A DNA stretch of 64,000 nucleotides from Apibacter sp. B3706 (GCF_011082725.1 NZ_CP049715.1:496001-560000); one strand, 5' to 3'. Counted from the first letter of the stretch, positions 1 through 9,360 are shown. Notes: a model not told the origin generated them from the letters alone. Program-made: numbers and translations.

Positions 1-1
1 A

Positions 2-388
2 CAATTAACAGAAAACCCTTGGGAAAAATACGAAGTTAAATATGCTGAAGGAACTGTACACACAGGTAAAGTAGTTCAGCTGTTCGACAAAGGAGCTACT
101 GTTCAATTTGAAGACGCTGAAGTAGAGGGTTTCTGTCCATCTAGATTATTAGAAAAAGAAGACGGTTCCAAAATTAAAAAAGGTGATGAAACTGAATTCA
201 AAGTAATTGAATTTAATAAAGAATTCAAAAGAATTGTAGTTTCTCATACCGGAACTTTCCGTGAAGAAGAAAATAGAGAAGAAACTGAAAAACAAGTTAA
301 ATCACAAAATCAAACTGTTGAAAAATCTACTTTAGGTGATTTAGACGAATTACAAGAATTAAAAAGAAAAATGGAAGAAGGACAATAA
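2..388 (+). CDS. rpsA: 30S ribosomal protein S1, C-terminal part (5' end outside window)
   Basis: The reading frame is open from base 2 to the TAA ending at 388, giving 128 residues of a protein whose start lies before the window. The visible part has an S1-type OB fold: residues EGTVHTGKVVQLFDKGATVQ, then FCPSRLL and a following basic beta strand. A charged tail ends in DLDELQELKRKMEEGQ. Repeated S1 domains ending in an acidic tail are the pattern of ribosomal protein S1, which binds mRNA on the 30S subunit. Other S1-domain proteins such as polynucleotide phosphorylase are less likely, because the Gln/Glu/Lys-rich tail resembles Bacteroidota RpsA. A strong terminator follows at 423. Confidence 0.85.
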   Translation, partial: QLTENPWEKYEVKYAEGTVHTGKVVQLFDKGATVQFEDAEVEGFCPSRLLEKEDGSKIKKGDETEFKVIEFNKEFKRIVVSHTGTFREEENREETEKQVKSQNQTVEKSTLGDLDELQELKRKMEEGQ

Positions 389-422
389 CCTTATAATATA
401 AACATTTCCTAAAATAATTCAT

Positions 423-455
423 AAAGAACCGTATTTATTTACGGTTCTTTTTTTA
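423..455 (+). terminator. Rho-independent terminator of rpsA
   Basis: An 11-bp perfect stem (423-433 with 440-450) surrounds a six-base loop and runs straight into a T tract. It lies 35 bases after the rpsA stop. Confidence 0.9.
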
Positions 456-584
456 TTTAATATAACCAATATGTAAATTTGTTATTTAGATTAACTTATT
501 GAATATAAATTTATTACCTATTATACCGCCTGTTTATATTTTATCTTTAAAAAAATAAACTTTATATCGGAAAAAATTTATATA

Positions 585-592
585 TAATTTTG
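585..592 (+). promoter_or_regulatory. -7 promoter box of ldhA
   Basis: TAATTTTG matches the Bacteroidota -7 consensus TAnnTTTG. Transcription should start near 598, leaving a leader of about 45 bases to the ATG at 644. The box overlaps the in-frame TTG at 590, so that codon cannot be the translation start if this promoter is used. No clear -33 TTG is visible. Confidence 0.55.
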
Positions 593-643
593 TACAATAT
601 TTGTAATTATATAAAAATTAAGTTTAATGATAAAAATTTAAAT

Positions 644-1645
644 ATGAAGGTATCATTTTTTTCAACACAGCCCTATGATATAAAATTCTTTAATGAATGT
701 AACAAAAATTTTAATTTTGATTTAGAATATTTTGAACCCAATTTGGATGAACATACAGTCAATATAATTGAAGAAGGAACCGATGCCATTTGCGTTTTTG
801 TAAATGATAAATTAAACGAAGGGGTAATTAAAAAACTAAAAAAAAGAGGAATTAAATATATAGCATTAAGAAATGCAGGATTCAACAATGTAGATTTAGA
901 AGCTGCTAAAAAATATGAAATAAAAGTATGCAGAGTTCCTGCATATTCTCCTCAAGCAGTAGCAGAGCATACCTTGGCGATGCTTTTAACCTTAAACAGA
1001 AAAACACATAAGGCATACAATAGAGTTAGAGAGCAAAATTTTTCCCTTAATGGATTACTGGGTACTAACATCTATAAAAAAACGGTGGGTGTTATAGGAA
1101 CAGGTAATATTGGTAAAGTATTTTGTAAAACAATAAAAGCCTTAGGTACAAACGTTTTAGCTTACGATGTCTATCCCAATGAAGAACTAAAAAAAGAAGG
1201 ATTTCAATACGTTACCTTAGAAGAATTACTAAAACAATCCGATATAATTTCTTTACATTGCCCTTTAACACCTGAAACACATCACATAATAAACAAACAT
1301 ACGATAAGCTTAATGAAAAACGGCGTGTATTTAATTAATACCAGTAGAGGAGGTCTAATTAATACACAAGATATTATTGACGGATTAAAATCTAAAAAAA
1401 TTGGTGCATTAGGAATTGATGTTTATGAACAAGAAGATAAATTATTCTTTAGGGATTTATCTGAAACCATCATTGAAGATGACAAAATACAATTATTACT
1501 TTCGTTCCCTAACGTTTTAGTAACGGCGCATCAGGCATTTTTCACAGAAGAAGCATTAACACAGATAGCATTAGTAACATTAGATAACTTAAGACAATTA
1601 AGCAAAAATAACAGTATTGACAATAAAGCGGCAGAATTAGTATAG
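644..1645 (+). CDS. ldhA: D-lactate dehydrogenase (D-2-hydroxyacid dehydrogenase family)
   Basis: Reduces pyruvate to D-lactate with NADH in the cytoplasm, a fermentative NAD-regenerating step. The frame extends up to a TTG at 590, but the ATG at 644 gives a 333-residue protein starting MKVSFFSTQPYD, the usual LdhA N-terminus and length, and sits downstream of the -7 box. The Rossmann motif GTGNIG is at residues 152-157. The catalytic triad of the family is present as Arg235 (NTSRGG), Glu263 (DVYEQE) and His296 (TAHQAFF). The gene stands alone, with about 300 bases of AT-rich DNA after it. Close relatives such as hydroxyisocaproate dehydrogenase cannot be excluded from sequence alone. Confidence 0.9.
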   Translation: MKVSFFSTQPYDIKFFNECNKNFNFDLEYFEPNLDEHTVNIIEEGTDAICVFVNDKLNEGVIKKLKKRGIKYIALRNAGFNNVDLEAAKKYEIKVCRVPAYSPQAVAEHTLAMLLTLNRKTHKAYNRVREQNFSLNGLLGTNIYKKTVGVIGTGNIGKVFCKTIKALGTNVLAYDVYPNEELKKEGFQYVTLEELLKQSDIISLHCPLTPETHHIINKHTISLMKNGVYLINTSRGGLINTQDIIDGLKSKKIGALGIDVYEQEDKLFFRDLSETIIEDDKIQLLLSFPNVLVTAHQAFFTEEALTQIALVTLDNLRQLSKNNSIDNKAAELV

Positions 1646-1947
1646 GTAGCGAAACTTTATTTTCATTTTTGAAAGCTTAAAAGAAAATAAAATCGAATTT
1701 CAACTTCATATAGGGTAAAAAATAAATTCTATATATATTATATTTCTTTATAAAATAAAATATATTTTAAGTATTTTTTTTAAAATTATAAATAATTTGA
1801 TAAATGTTTGATATATAAATAAAAAAAAATTGATTTTATCAGGTGATTTTAGATAAATAAAATAAAATGTTATTTTTATTAATCAAATTTTATTTTAATA
1901 ACTTATAATTCAAAAAAAGTACTTATTTTTACCGATGTGAAGATAAA
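1646..1947. other. AT-rich intergenic region between ldhA and the DNA glycosylase gene
   Basis: About 300 bases made mostly of A/T runs. I see no ORF and no clear hairpin terminator. A weak -7-like box, TATTTTTA near 1923-1932, lies about 20 bases before the next ATG and misses only the final G of TAnnTTTG. Confidence 0.5.
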
Positions 1948-2460
1948 ATGAGAATCGATACTAAATTTTTTCAAAAAGAAGCATTTTTTGTAGCGCAGGA
2001 ATTATTAGGGAAAAAAATCGTAAGAGCTTATGATTCCGGAGAAATAGTAAAATATACTATTACGGAAACAGAAGCATACGGAGGAGAAGAAGATTTAGCC
2101 TGTCATGCAAGTAAAGGTAGAACCAAAAGAACAGAGATTATGTACCATGAAGGAGGAAAAGTATATGTTTATCTGATATATGGAATATATTGGATGCTAA
2201 ACTTTGTTACGGGTAAAAAGAACGAACCTCAAGCAGTATTAATAAGAGGCGTTGAGGAATGTTCCGGTCCGGGACGAGTTGGCAAATTATTACAGTTAAA
2301 TAAAGATTTTTATGGAGAAGATTTAGCTTCTTCTAAAAAAATTTGGGTTGAAGATTCTCAAATTAAACCAAATTTTATTACCACCGTACGAGTAGGAATA
2401 GACTATGCAGGAGAAATTTGGAAGAATAAACTTTGGAGATTTATAATAACTAGAAACTAA
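1948..2460 (+). CDS. 3-methyladenine DNA glycosylase (AAG/MPG family)
   Basis: Base-excision repair enzyme that removes alkylated purines from DNA. The 170 residues carry the AAG signature block: ETEAYGG at 41-47, DLACHASKGRTKR at 50-62, a Tyr-rich YVYLIYGIYWMLNFV stretch near 72-86 that includes the base-flipping region, and SGPGRVGKLLQL in the second half. Length is slightly short of the typical 180-200 residues, but both ends look intact. It lies 8 bases before the NAD(P)HX repair gene and is probably co-transcribed, so the two form a damage-repair pair (DNA alkylation and damaged cofactor). Family assignment is firm; the substrate range is inferred from the family. Confidence 0.88.
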   Translation: MRIDTKFFQKEAFFVAQELLGKKIVRAYDSGEIVKYTITETEAYGGEEDLACHASKGRTKRTEIMYHEGGKVYVYLIYGIYWMLNFVTGKKNEPQAVLIRGVEECSGPGRVGKLLQLNKDFYGEDLASSKKIWVEDSQIKPNFITTVRVGIDYAGEIWKNKLWRFIITRN

Positions 2461-2468
2461 CAATACTT

Positions 2469-3959
2469 ATGAAGATATTAACATCAACGCAAATAAAAGA
2501 ATGTGCAAGTCAATTCATCGAAAGTGAAATGACAACATCCTTAGATTTAATGGAAAAATCAGCTTTAGCTTGTTTTGATTGGCTAAAAAGCAGATACTCG
2601 AACGAATATACCTATTACATTTTTTGTGGAAAAGGAAATAATGGAGGAGATGGTTTAGCTTTAGCTAGATTGTTGAATAATGAAAATTATAATGTTGAAG
2701 CTTTTATTATACAATCCTCTTCTGACTTTACAGAAGATACTCAGATCAATTTTGATAAATTTCCAAAATCAGTAGATTTTATTGAAGGAGACGATTTTGA
2801 AGTTAATGAAGAAAAAGCGATTATTATTGATGCTTTATTTGGTATAGGATTAAATAACAAATTGAAAGGAGAAGCTGAAAAAATAGTTTCAAAATTAAAT
2901 GAAATCAATGCTATAAAAATTTCAATTGATATACCTTCAGGATTATTTACAGATTCACTTCCCGAAGAAAACCAAACGGTGTTTAGGGCAGATGAAACCT
3001 TGACTTTTGAATTTTATAAAAGATCTTTTTTACATCCTGAAGCAGCACAATATGCCGGTAAAATACATGTACTGGATATAGGTTTGGATAAAAAATTCAT
3101 TGAAAATGAACAAACCGATAATTACCTTATAGAAAATGATTTTTTTGAAAAAAATTATAAAAGAAGAAGTCCGTTCAGTAATAAAGGAACTTTCGGAAAA
3201 GCCATTATAATAGGTGGGAGCTATGGAAGAATGGGATCTATTACCTTTTCTACATTGTCAGCCTTACGCGTGGGTACCGGATTAGTATTTACCGGAGCTC
3301 CGGAATACGGAAGTTTAGTACTTCAAACCGTTGCTCCCGAAGCTATGTTTTTCTCATGCGGAGATAAATACATAGAAGATATACAAATTCCATTTAAAAA
3401 TTATACCATAGGTATAGGTCCGGGGCTAGGTACAGAGGTTTTAACAAAAATGGCATTTGAAAAAATGCTGCAAAATGAAAAAAATCCGATGGTTTTGGAT
3501 GCTGACGCACTCAATATAATTTCAGAAAGCAAAGATTTATTAAATTTAGTTCCTAAAAATTCTATTATCACTCCACACCCTAAAGAATTTGAGCGATTGT
3601 TTGGTAAAACTAACTCTACTTTAGAGCAATGCGAACTTGCCAGGAAAAAAGCAAAAGAGCATGAAATTGTTATAGTCATTAAAGGACATAACACAGCAAT
3701 TTTATTACCGGATGGTCTTTGTTATTACAATGCTACAGGTAATGCCGGAATGGCAAAAGGGGGAAGTGGAGACGTTTTAACAGGTATTATCGCCGGACTA
3801 TTGGCACAAGGTTATGACTCGAAATTGGCAGCTATTTTAGGGGTTTACATTCATGGTAAAGCAGGGGATTATGCCTCAGAGAAATTTTCTCAAGAAGCTA
3901 TGACAGCTCAAAGTATTATACAGTGTCTTTCCGATGTTTTCTTGGAATTAAATAAGTAA
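2469..3959 (+). CDS. nnr: Bifunctional NAD(P)H-hydrate epimerase / ADP-dependent dehydratase
   Basis: Repairs hydrated NADH and NADPH. The N-terminal YjeF_N domain (about residues 1-215) epimerises R- to S-NAD(P)HX; its signature CGKGNNGGDGLALARLL is near residues 53-69 and SIDIPSGL near 152-159. The C-terminal YjeF_C kinase-like domain (about 225-496) dehydrates S-NAD(P)HX using ADP or ATP; it shows VLDADALNII near 344-353, TPHPKEFERL near 368-377, and the anion-hole motif GGSGDVLTGIIAG near 433-445. At 496 residues it is full length for the fused form. The gene follows the glycosylase by 8 bases. Downstream, a convergent gene begins after a gap with a 10-bp inverted repeat. Confidence 0.93.
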   Translation: MKILTSTQIKECASQFIESEMTTSLDLMEKSALACFDWLKSRYSNEYTYYIFCGKGNNGGDGLALARLLNNENYNVEAFIIQSSSDFTEDTQINFDKFPKSVDFIEGDDFEVNEEKAIIIDALFGIGLNNKLKGEAEKIVSKLNEINAIKISIDIPSGLFTDSLPEENQTVFRADETLTFEFYKRSFLHPEAAQYAGKIHVLDIGLDKKFIENEQTDNYLIENDFFEKNYKRRSPFSNKGTFGKAIIIGGSYGRMGSITFSTLSALRVGTGLVFTGAPEYGSLVLQTVAPEAMFFSCGDKYIEDIQIPFKNYTIGIGPGLGTEVLTKMAFEKMLQNEKNPMVLDADALNIISESKDLLNLVPKNSIITPHPKEFERLFGKTNSTLEQCELARKKAKEHEIVIVIKGHNTAILLPDGLCYYNATGNAGMAKGGSGDVLTGIIAGLLAQGYDSKLAAILGVYIHGKAGDYASEKFSQEAMTAQSIIQCLSDVFLELNK

Positions 3960-3986
3960 ACACAAATAAACATAATTTTTTAGTAA

Positions 3987-4062
3987 ACATTACCGGCATT
4001 ACACTTAATACTTAGCGACATAAGAAATCTATTATTCCAATAGTTTTTAATTCCGGTAATGT
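3987..4062. repeat. Widely spaced 10-bp inverted repeat between convergent genes
   Basis: ACATTACCGG at 3987-3996 is repeated as its exact complement CCGGTAATGT at 4053-4062, 56 bases apart. It fills the gap between nnr and the convergent chloride transporter gene. A small hairpin (CTATT/AATAG) followed by T residues lies inside the loop near 4029-4048. It may be a bidirectional transcription end, but the arms are unusually far apart for that. Confidence 0.5.
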
Positions 4063-4079
4063 ATTATTAAATAAATAAC

Positions 4080-5909
4080 TTAATCTTCTGAAAAATCTAC
4101 GATTAATTTTCGGTATTTATCCAATAATCTAGATTTAGAAAGCATTCCGATAAATTGATCATTTTCAACAACCGGTAAATACAATGAATTTGACTTATCG
4201 AAAACTCTAAAAATAGTTTCATTATCATCAAGTAAAGAAATACACTCAGACGGCTGGGTTATAAGATCAACAATATGTAAACTTTCATAACGTTCCTTAT
4301 GGAGCAAAATATTAATAAGATCATCCAAAATGATATATCCTTTAAATTTCTGATCAGAATCTTCAACGATAAAAAACTTTTTACTTGAAGAAGGAATTAC
4401 CTCATTTATAAACTCAGAAAAAGATAAAGATAAAGAAATTTTAACGAAATTCTTTTCTATAAGATTTTTAATATTCATTCTACGAATAGCCTCTTTGTCT
4501 TTATTATGAGTAATCATCTCATTATTTCTTTTTAAATTATAGGTATACACAGAATGTTTATCAAAATGATATTTCACAAGATAAGCAATGGTAGAAGTAA
4601 TAATTAAAGGAAATAATAAACTATATCCGCCTGTAATTTCAGCAATAAGGAAAATCGAGGTCATGGGAGCATGCATGATACCTGCCATTACACCCGCCAT
4701 TCCCACTAAAGTAAAATTATGTTCAGAAAGCTTGGTAAAGCTAGTAAGATTAATAATTTTTGTAAAAACAAAACCTAAAATTCCGCCGGTAAAAAGAGCA
4801 GGAGCGAATACCCCGCCAATACCCCCGGACGAAGTAGTAAAGCTACTGGCAACCACTTTTATAAACAAAATGCCTACTAAAAAAAGAATAAGAAAATAAT
4901 CATTTTCTCTCAATATATAAAAGAAAGAATTTTTTGCTATACTTTCCGGGTGAGAACTCATTAAATGTTGCAGCCCGATATACCCTTCACCAAAAAGCGG
5001 AGGAAAAATAAAGATAAGGATACCTACTGCTAAACCGCCCAAAATAGCTTTTAAATAGATGCTTTTACTGGTTGAAAATTTCTTCTCAATTAAACGACCG
5101 ATTTTTATAAAATACAATGAAAAAAAACCACAAATGACACCTAAAATTATATAGTAAGGAATTTTCGATTTATCGAATGGCTCAAAAATCGCAAAATAAA
5201 ACGATATATTATCACCTAATAAAAAATAAGAAATTAAAGCCCCTGTGGTTGAAGAAATTAAAATAGGTATTAATGACCACATACTTAAATCGATCATAAT
5301 AACTTCAAGCGAAAAAATAATGGCAGCTATCGGAGCCTTAAAAATACCAGCAATGGCTGCTGAACATCCACAAGCAATGAATAAAGTTCTTAATTTTAAG
5401 TTAAGTTTAAATTCCTGGGCTATATTAGAGCCAATGGCTGCTCCTGTATATACAATGGGAGCTTCGGTACCTACAGATCCTCCAAAACCGATGGTTAAAC
5501 AACTGGCTATAATCGAACTGTATGTATTTTTTTTATCTATTATACTACGTTTCTTGGATATGGCAAATAAGACTTTTTCAACTCCATGACTTATATCCAT
5601 TTTAACCCAATATTTAATAAAAATAACGGTCAAAATAATACCGATGGTAGGGAAAAAAATAGTCCAATAATTGAAATTAAAATTTTTATTATGATAAATC
5701 AGTTCTTCAGTTAAACTAACTAAATTTTTTAAAATTACCGCACTTATTCCTCCAATTATTCCAATTAATGTACTTGCTAAGTAAATAAATGCTTGAGGAT
5801 TTTGATTCCTGAATTTTCGTATTACGATGTTATATTTTACTCGTAATTTTTTAATTGAATCCCAATAGGACTCAAAATGTTTTTTTATAATAGATTGATT
5901 AATTTTCAT
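4080..5909 (-). CDS. CLC-family chloride channel/transporter with C-terminal CBS domains
   Basis: Inner-membrane anion transporter of 609 residues. A cytoplasmic N-terminus precedes about ten helices that start near residue 40. The selectivity motif GTEAP is at 147-151 and keeps the gating glutamate (Glu149), which in characterised CLC exchangers couples chloride to protons. A second motif, GGVFAPALFTGG, lies near residue 370. The usual first motif GSGIP is replaced by SHGVE near residue 108, so the canonical serine and proline are displaced. A CBS pair occupies about 470-605 and usually binds adenine nucleotides. The ATG overlaps the end of the upstream membrane-protein gene by 11 bases, which indicates co-transcription. 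Ion specificity is inferred from the family. Confidence 0.88.
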   Translation of the reverse strand: MKINQSIIKKHFESYWDSIKKLRVKYNIVIRKFRNQNPQAFIYLASTLIGIIGGISAVILKNLVSLTEELIYHNKNFNFNYWTIFFPTIGIILTVIFIKYWVKMDISHGVEKVLFAISKKRSIIDKKNTYSSIIASCLTIGFGGSVGTEAPIVYTGAAIGSNIAQEFKLNLKLRTLFIACGCSAAIAGIFKAPIAAIIFSLEVIMIDLSMWSLIPILISSTTGALISYFLLGDNISFYFAIFEPFDKSKIPYYIILGVICGFFSLYFIKIGRLIEKKFSTSKSIYLKAILGGLAVGILIFIFPPLFGEGYIGLQHLMSSHPESIAKNSFFYILRENDYFLILFLVGILFIKVVASSFTTSSGGIGGVFAPALFTGGILGFVFTKIINLTSFTKLSEHNFTLVGMAGVMAGIMHAPMTSIFLIAEITGGYSLLFPLIITSTIAYLVKYHFDKHSVYTYNLKRNNEMITHNKDKEAIRRMNIKNLIEKNFVKISLSLSFSEFINEVIPSSSKKFFIVEDSDQKFKGYIILDDLINILLHKERYESLHIVDLITQPSECISLLDDNETIFRVFDKSNSLYLPVVENDQFIGMLSKSRLLDKYRKLIVDFSED

Positions 5910-6696
5910 TTATTTCATCATCAACATCTATTGAGCCAACAGTATTTTTATACAAAGAATAAACCATGGCTTGAGAAAAAGAATACGTGAAAATTATACC
6001 TACAACACACAAAAAGATTCCTAAAACTTTACTAACCAAACATGAAATTACTAATAATAAAAATATTTTTCCAAATTTCTTATTTACGATTCTAAAACTA
6101 TAAGTAATAGCTTGAATTAAGGGGACATCATCAATAATTATTAAAGCTCCGGCTAAAATAAAAGCAGGTGTAAAATAAAGAGAAGGAATAAACAAAAAGA
6201 AAGTACTAATGAAATGTAAAATTAGTACAATGAAAGCTAATCCAATAAGTTTAAAAAACTTAGTACCTTGATAGCCACTTATAAACTCTTTAAAACTTGC
6301 TTTTTCGTTTCTATCTGTTTGATAAGCACAATAAACAACGCCTGCAGTTAAGGGATATAAAAGAATGCCAATAACTGAAGACAATAAATTTTTTACAATT
6401 ATTAAAGGATTAGATATATAGTTTTGAACTAATGGGATAATTTTGTTGAACGCTTGAGGATTATTTAATTTATTAATCGCTTTAATAAATTCCAGATCAA
6501 TTATATTAGTTCCTAGATAGCGACCCAATAAATTATTAATCAAGTTAGTAAAAATATAGGTAAACAAAACACTAAATACTCCATAAAAAATAATATTTTT
6601 CCAAGCAGTAAACCCATCCATAATTACTTGATTCATAGATAAATTATAACCGTTCTCCTTTAATTTATCTAATTTACTTTGTAGAGTACTATTCAT
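5899..6696 (-). CDS. Polytopic membrane protein of unknown function
   Basis: A 265-residue protein with hydrophobic segments near residues 35-58, 97-125, 148-170, 172-188 and 211-240, a hydrophilic N-terminal 30 residues and an acidic end (DVDDEINEN). The fold resembles the YciC/DUF975 or glycerophosphodiester-phosphodiesterase membrane-domain families, but no diagnostic motif allows a firm name. It shares a transcript with the chloride transporter, whose start overlaps its stop by 11 bases. A -7 box just upstream (6715-6722) suggests this is the first gene of the pair. A helper or regulatory role for the transporter is possible but unproven. Confidence 0.7.
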   Translation of the reverse strand: MNSTLQSKLDKLKENGYNLSMNQVIMDGFTAWKNIIFYGVFSVLFTYIFTNLINNLLGRYLGTNIIDLEFIKAINKLNNPQAFNKIIPLVQNYISNPLIIVKNLLSSVIGILLYPLTAGVVYCAYQTDRNEKASFKEFISGYQGTKFFKLIGLAFIVLILHFISTFFLFIPSLYFTPAFILAGALIIIDDVPLIQAITYSFRIVNKKFGKIFLLLVISCLVSKVLGIFLCVVGIIFTYSFSQAMVYSLYKNTVGSIDVDDEINEN

Positions 6697-6714
6697 AAAT
6701 AATTTATTAGCTTA

Positions 6715-6722
6715 CAAAATTA
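6715..6722 (-). promoter_or_regulatory. -7 promoter box of the membrane protein / chloride transporter operon
   Basis: On the minus strand the bases read TAATTTTG, a full match to TAnnTTTG. It lies 18 bases before the ATG at 6696, so the mRNA leader would be only about a dozen bases. Confidence 0.5.
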
Positions 6723-7023
6723 AACAAATATTACCTATAATATATATATTTAGGCGCATTTCGTAAGGGTAAGCCCGTTAAAAATAAATATCTGAAAAAT
6801 AAAATATAAAAACCATTGGAAAAGCTAAGTAACTATATTATTACGATATAATTAATAGGATTATATATTTTAAAAAAATATAAATTCATGGATATGTAAC
6901 ATTTAATTTAAAAATATACTAATTAAGTGATTGTCTATAAGTTAATAAATTATTAACCCTATATATTTTTATCATATAAACTCTAGGTGAAAAATAGTAT
7001 CTATGTTATAAAATAAAAATATT

Positions 7024-7031
7024 TACTTTTG
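7024..7031 (+). promoter_or_regulatory. -7 promoter box of maeB
   Basis: TACTTTTG matches TAnnTTTG and lies 23 bases before the maeB ATG. No clear -33 element is seen. Confidence 0.55.
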
Positions 7032-7054
7032 TATGTCAAAATATTATTAAAACA

Positions 7055-9334
7055 ATGTCACGAGAAAAAAATTTAAGAGAAGCTGCTTTAGAATATCATA
7101 GTTCCAAACCAGAAGGTAAAATAGAAGTTATACCTACCAAACCACATTCAACTCAAACAGATTTATCATTAGCCTATTCTCCGGGAGTGGCGGAACCCTG
7201 TTTAGAAATACAAAAAAATAGTGCAGATAGTTACAAATACACCTCAAAAGGAAATTTGGTAGCAGTAATTTCCAACGGAACCGCCGTGTTAGGATTGGGA
7301 GATATTGGTGCAGATGCCTCTAAACCTGTTATGGAAGGTAAAGGTTTATTATTTAAAATTTTTGCCGGAATCAATGTTTTTGATATTGAAGTAAATGAAA
7401 AAGATCCGGACAAATTTATTGAAATAGTTAAATCGTTAGCTCCAACCTTTGGAGGTATTAATTTAGAAGATATAAAAGCTCCTGAAGCTTTTGAAATCGA
7501 AAAACGATTAAAAGCGGAATTAAATATTCCGGTAATGCATGATGATCAACATGGAACAGCAATTATATCAGCCGCTGCCTTATTAAATGCATTGGAAATT
7601 TCCAAAAAAAATATAGCAGAGGTAAAAATTGTAGTCAGTGGCGCGGGTGCAGCGGCCATTTCTTGTACCCGATTATATAAAGCATTAGGAGCCAGCCCAC
7701 AAAATATATTAATGTGCGACAGTAAAGGGGTGATTTATAAAGGACGAACCGGATTGAATGAAGAAAAGCTTGAGTTTGCTGTAGATACTCCGGATAGAAC
7801 TTTGGAAGATGCTATGAAAAACAGCGATGTATTTATTGGATTATCTAAAGGAAACTTGGTTTCTCCTGAAATGCTTTTGTCTATGAATGAAAATCCGATT
7901 GTTTTTGCCATGGCTAATCCAACTCCCGAAATTGATTATAATTTGGCGGTTGAAACTAGAAAAGATGTTATTATGGCTACCGGTAGAAGTGATTATCCTA
8001 ATCAGGTAAACAATGTTTTAGGTTTCCCATATATTTTCAGAGGAGCATTAGATGTTAGAGCAACTGACATAAATCAAGAAATGCAATTAGCTGCAGTAAA
8101 AGCCTTAGCTGATTTAGCTAAACAAAACGTCCCTGAGCAGGTGATACAAGCCTACAATGTTAAAAATATGAAGTTTGGAAGAGATTATATCATCCCTAAG
8201 CCATTTGATAAGCGATTAATAACTAAAGTTTCAATGGCAGTGGCTAAGGCTGCAATTGATAGCGGGGTAGCACAACACATTATTACTGATTGGAATGCGT
8301 ATGAAGAAGAATTGTTAGATCGAATGGGAAGTAACGATGAAAAAATTATAAGACAATTTAAGGCAAAGGCTAAAAGTAATCCAAAAAGAATAATTTTCGA
8401 CAATGCTGAAGAGTACAATGTATTAAAAGCTGCGCAAATCATAGCTGAGGAAAAGATCGCTCAACCAATTTTGTTAGGTAAAAAAGATCTTATTGAAAAA
8501 ACAAAGCGATACTATAATTTAGAAATTGAGGCAGAAATATTGGATATTGATACGGTTTCGTCTACTCATAAATTTGACAAATATGTAGAGTATCTTTATG
8601 ATCTAAAGCAAAAAAATGGAAAAGGAATAACCTCTCAACAACAAACTGCTCAATTATTAAATAACAGCGAATATTTAGGAGCCATTGCTGTTGAAATGGG
8701 TGAGGCAGATTCATTTTTAACCGGATTTACTAAAGATTATACAGAAGCTTTAAATCAAATTATAAAAGTGGTAGATTATTCTGAATCATCAAATATAAAA
8801 GTAGCATCTGCCATGGTTCTTCTTTCTAAAAATGGACCGATATTTATTTCGGACACTTCATTAAGCAGAAATCCTTGCAGTAATGACTTAGATTTAATAG
8901 TTCAAATTACAGCCGATTTCGTAAAGAAAATGGGTATTGAACCTAGAATAGCTATGGTATCTAATGAAAATTTTGCTGGAAATTCAGTAGCATCTAAAAG
9001 TGCTGATGCAGTAGTTAAGAAACTTAACCAAACAAATCCTGATTTGCTGATTGACGGAGAAATTCAGCCCGAATATGCATTAAATGATCAATTAATCAGT
9101 GAATTTCCTTTTAGCAAATTAGGAGGTAAATCGGCAAATATTTTAATATTCCCTGACATAACCTCAGCTAATTTAAGTTCGAGTTTAGCAAAAGGTATTG
9201 GGTCTATAAAATCTATTGGTCCGGTTCTATTAGGATTAGATAAATCTATTCAAATAATTACAGAAAATTCTAAGGTAGAAGATATAGTAAATCTGGCAAC
9301 CCTAGCTGCCCTTGCTGCTCAAGAAAGAAAATAA
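7055..9334 (+). CDS. maeB: NADP-dependent malic enzyme with phosphotransacetylase-like domain
   Basis: Oxidatively decarboxylates malate to pyruvate with NADP, supplying NADPH and pyruvate in the cytoplasm. The 759 residues fit the MaeB architecture. The malic enzyme half (about 1-430) contains LAYSPGVAEPC near 38-48 with the catalytic tyrosine, HDDQHGTAII near 162-171, a Rossmann segment VVSGAGAAAIS near 193-203, and MANPTPEI near 287-294. The second half (about 430-759) is a phosphotransacetylase-like domain, which in known homologues senses acetyl-CoA rather than catalysing transfer. Its own -7 box precedes it and ruvA starts 26 bases after the stop, so maeB may head the ruvA-sprA transcript. 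Confidence 0.93.
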   Translation: MSREKNLREAALEYHSSKPEGKIEVIPTKPHSTQTDLSLAYSPGVAEPCLEIQKNSADSYKYTSKGNLVAVISNGTAVLGLGDIGADASKPVMEGKGLLFKIFAGINVFDIEVNEKDPDKFIEIVKSLAPTFGGINLEDIKAPEAFEIEKRLKAELNIPVMHDDQHGTAIISAAALLNALEISKKNIAEVKIVVSGAGAAAISCTRLYKALGASPQNILMCDSKGVIYKGRTGLNEEKLEFAVDTPDRTLEDAMKNSDVFIGLSKGNLVSPEMLLSMNENPIVFAMANPTPEIDYNLAVETRKDVIMATGRSDYPNQVNNVLGFPYIFRGALDVRATDINQEMQLAAVKALADLAKQNVPEQVIQAYNVKNMKFGRDYIIPKPFDKRLITKVSMAVAKAAIDSGVAQHIITDWNAYEEELLDRMGSNDEKIIRQFKAKAKSNPKRIIFDNAEEYNVLKAAQIIAEEKIAQPILLGKKDLIEKTKRYYNLEIEAEILDIDTVSSTHKFDKYVEYLYDLKQKNGKGITSQQQTAQLLNNSEYLGAIAVEMGEADSFLTGFTKDYTEALNQIIKVVDYSESSNIKVASAMVLLSKNGPIFISDTSLSRNPCSNDLDLIVQITADFVKKMGIEPRIAMVSNENFAGNSVASKSADAVVKKLNQTNPDLLIDGEIQPEYALNDQLISEFPFSKLGGKSANILIFPDITSANLSSSLAKGIGSIKSIGPVLLGLDKSIQIITENSKVEDIVNLATLAALAAQERK

Positions 9335-9360
9335 TTAGTATTTCCGTAAAATAAACAAAA

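Larger units (their letters stand above)
6697..7054. other. Divergent promoter region between the membrane-protein gene and maeB
   Basis: About 360 bases of AT-rich DNA with a -7 box for each flanking gene near its ends (6715-6722 minus strand, 7024-7031 plus strand). I see no ORF or convincing structured RNA in between. Confidence 0.6.

Noticed and set aside
590-643. N-terminal extension of LdhA from TTG 590
   Set aside because: The TTG overlaps a perfect -7 box, and the ATG at 644 gives the normal family N-terminus and length.
4588-5589. Plus-strand ORFs of 103 and 114 codons within the chloride transporter gene
   Set aside because: They are complements of conserved transporter helices and have no independent support.
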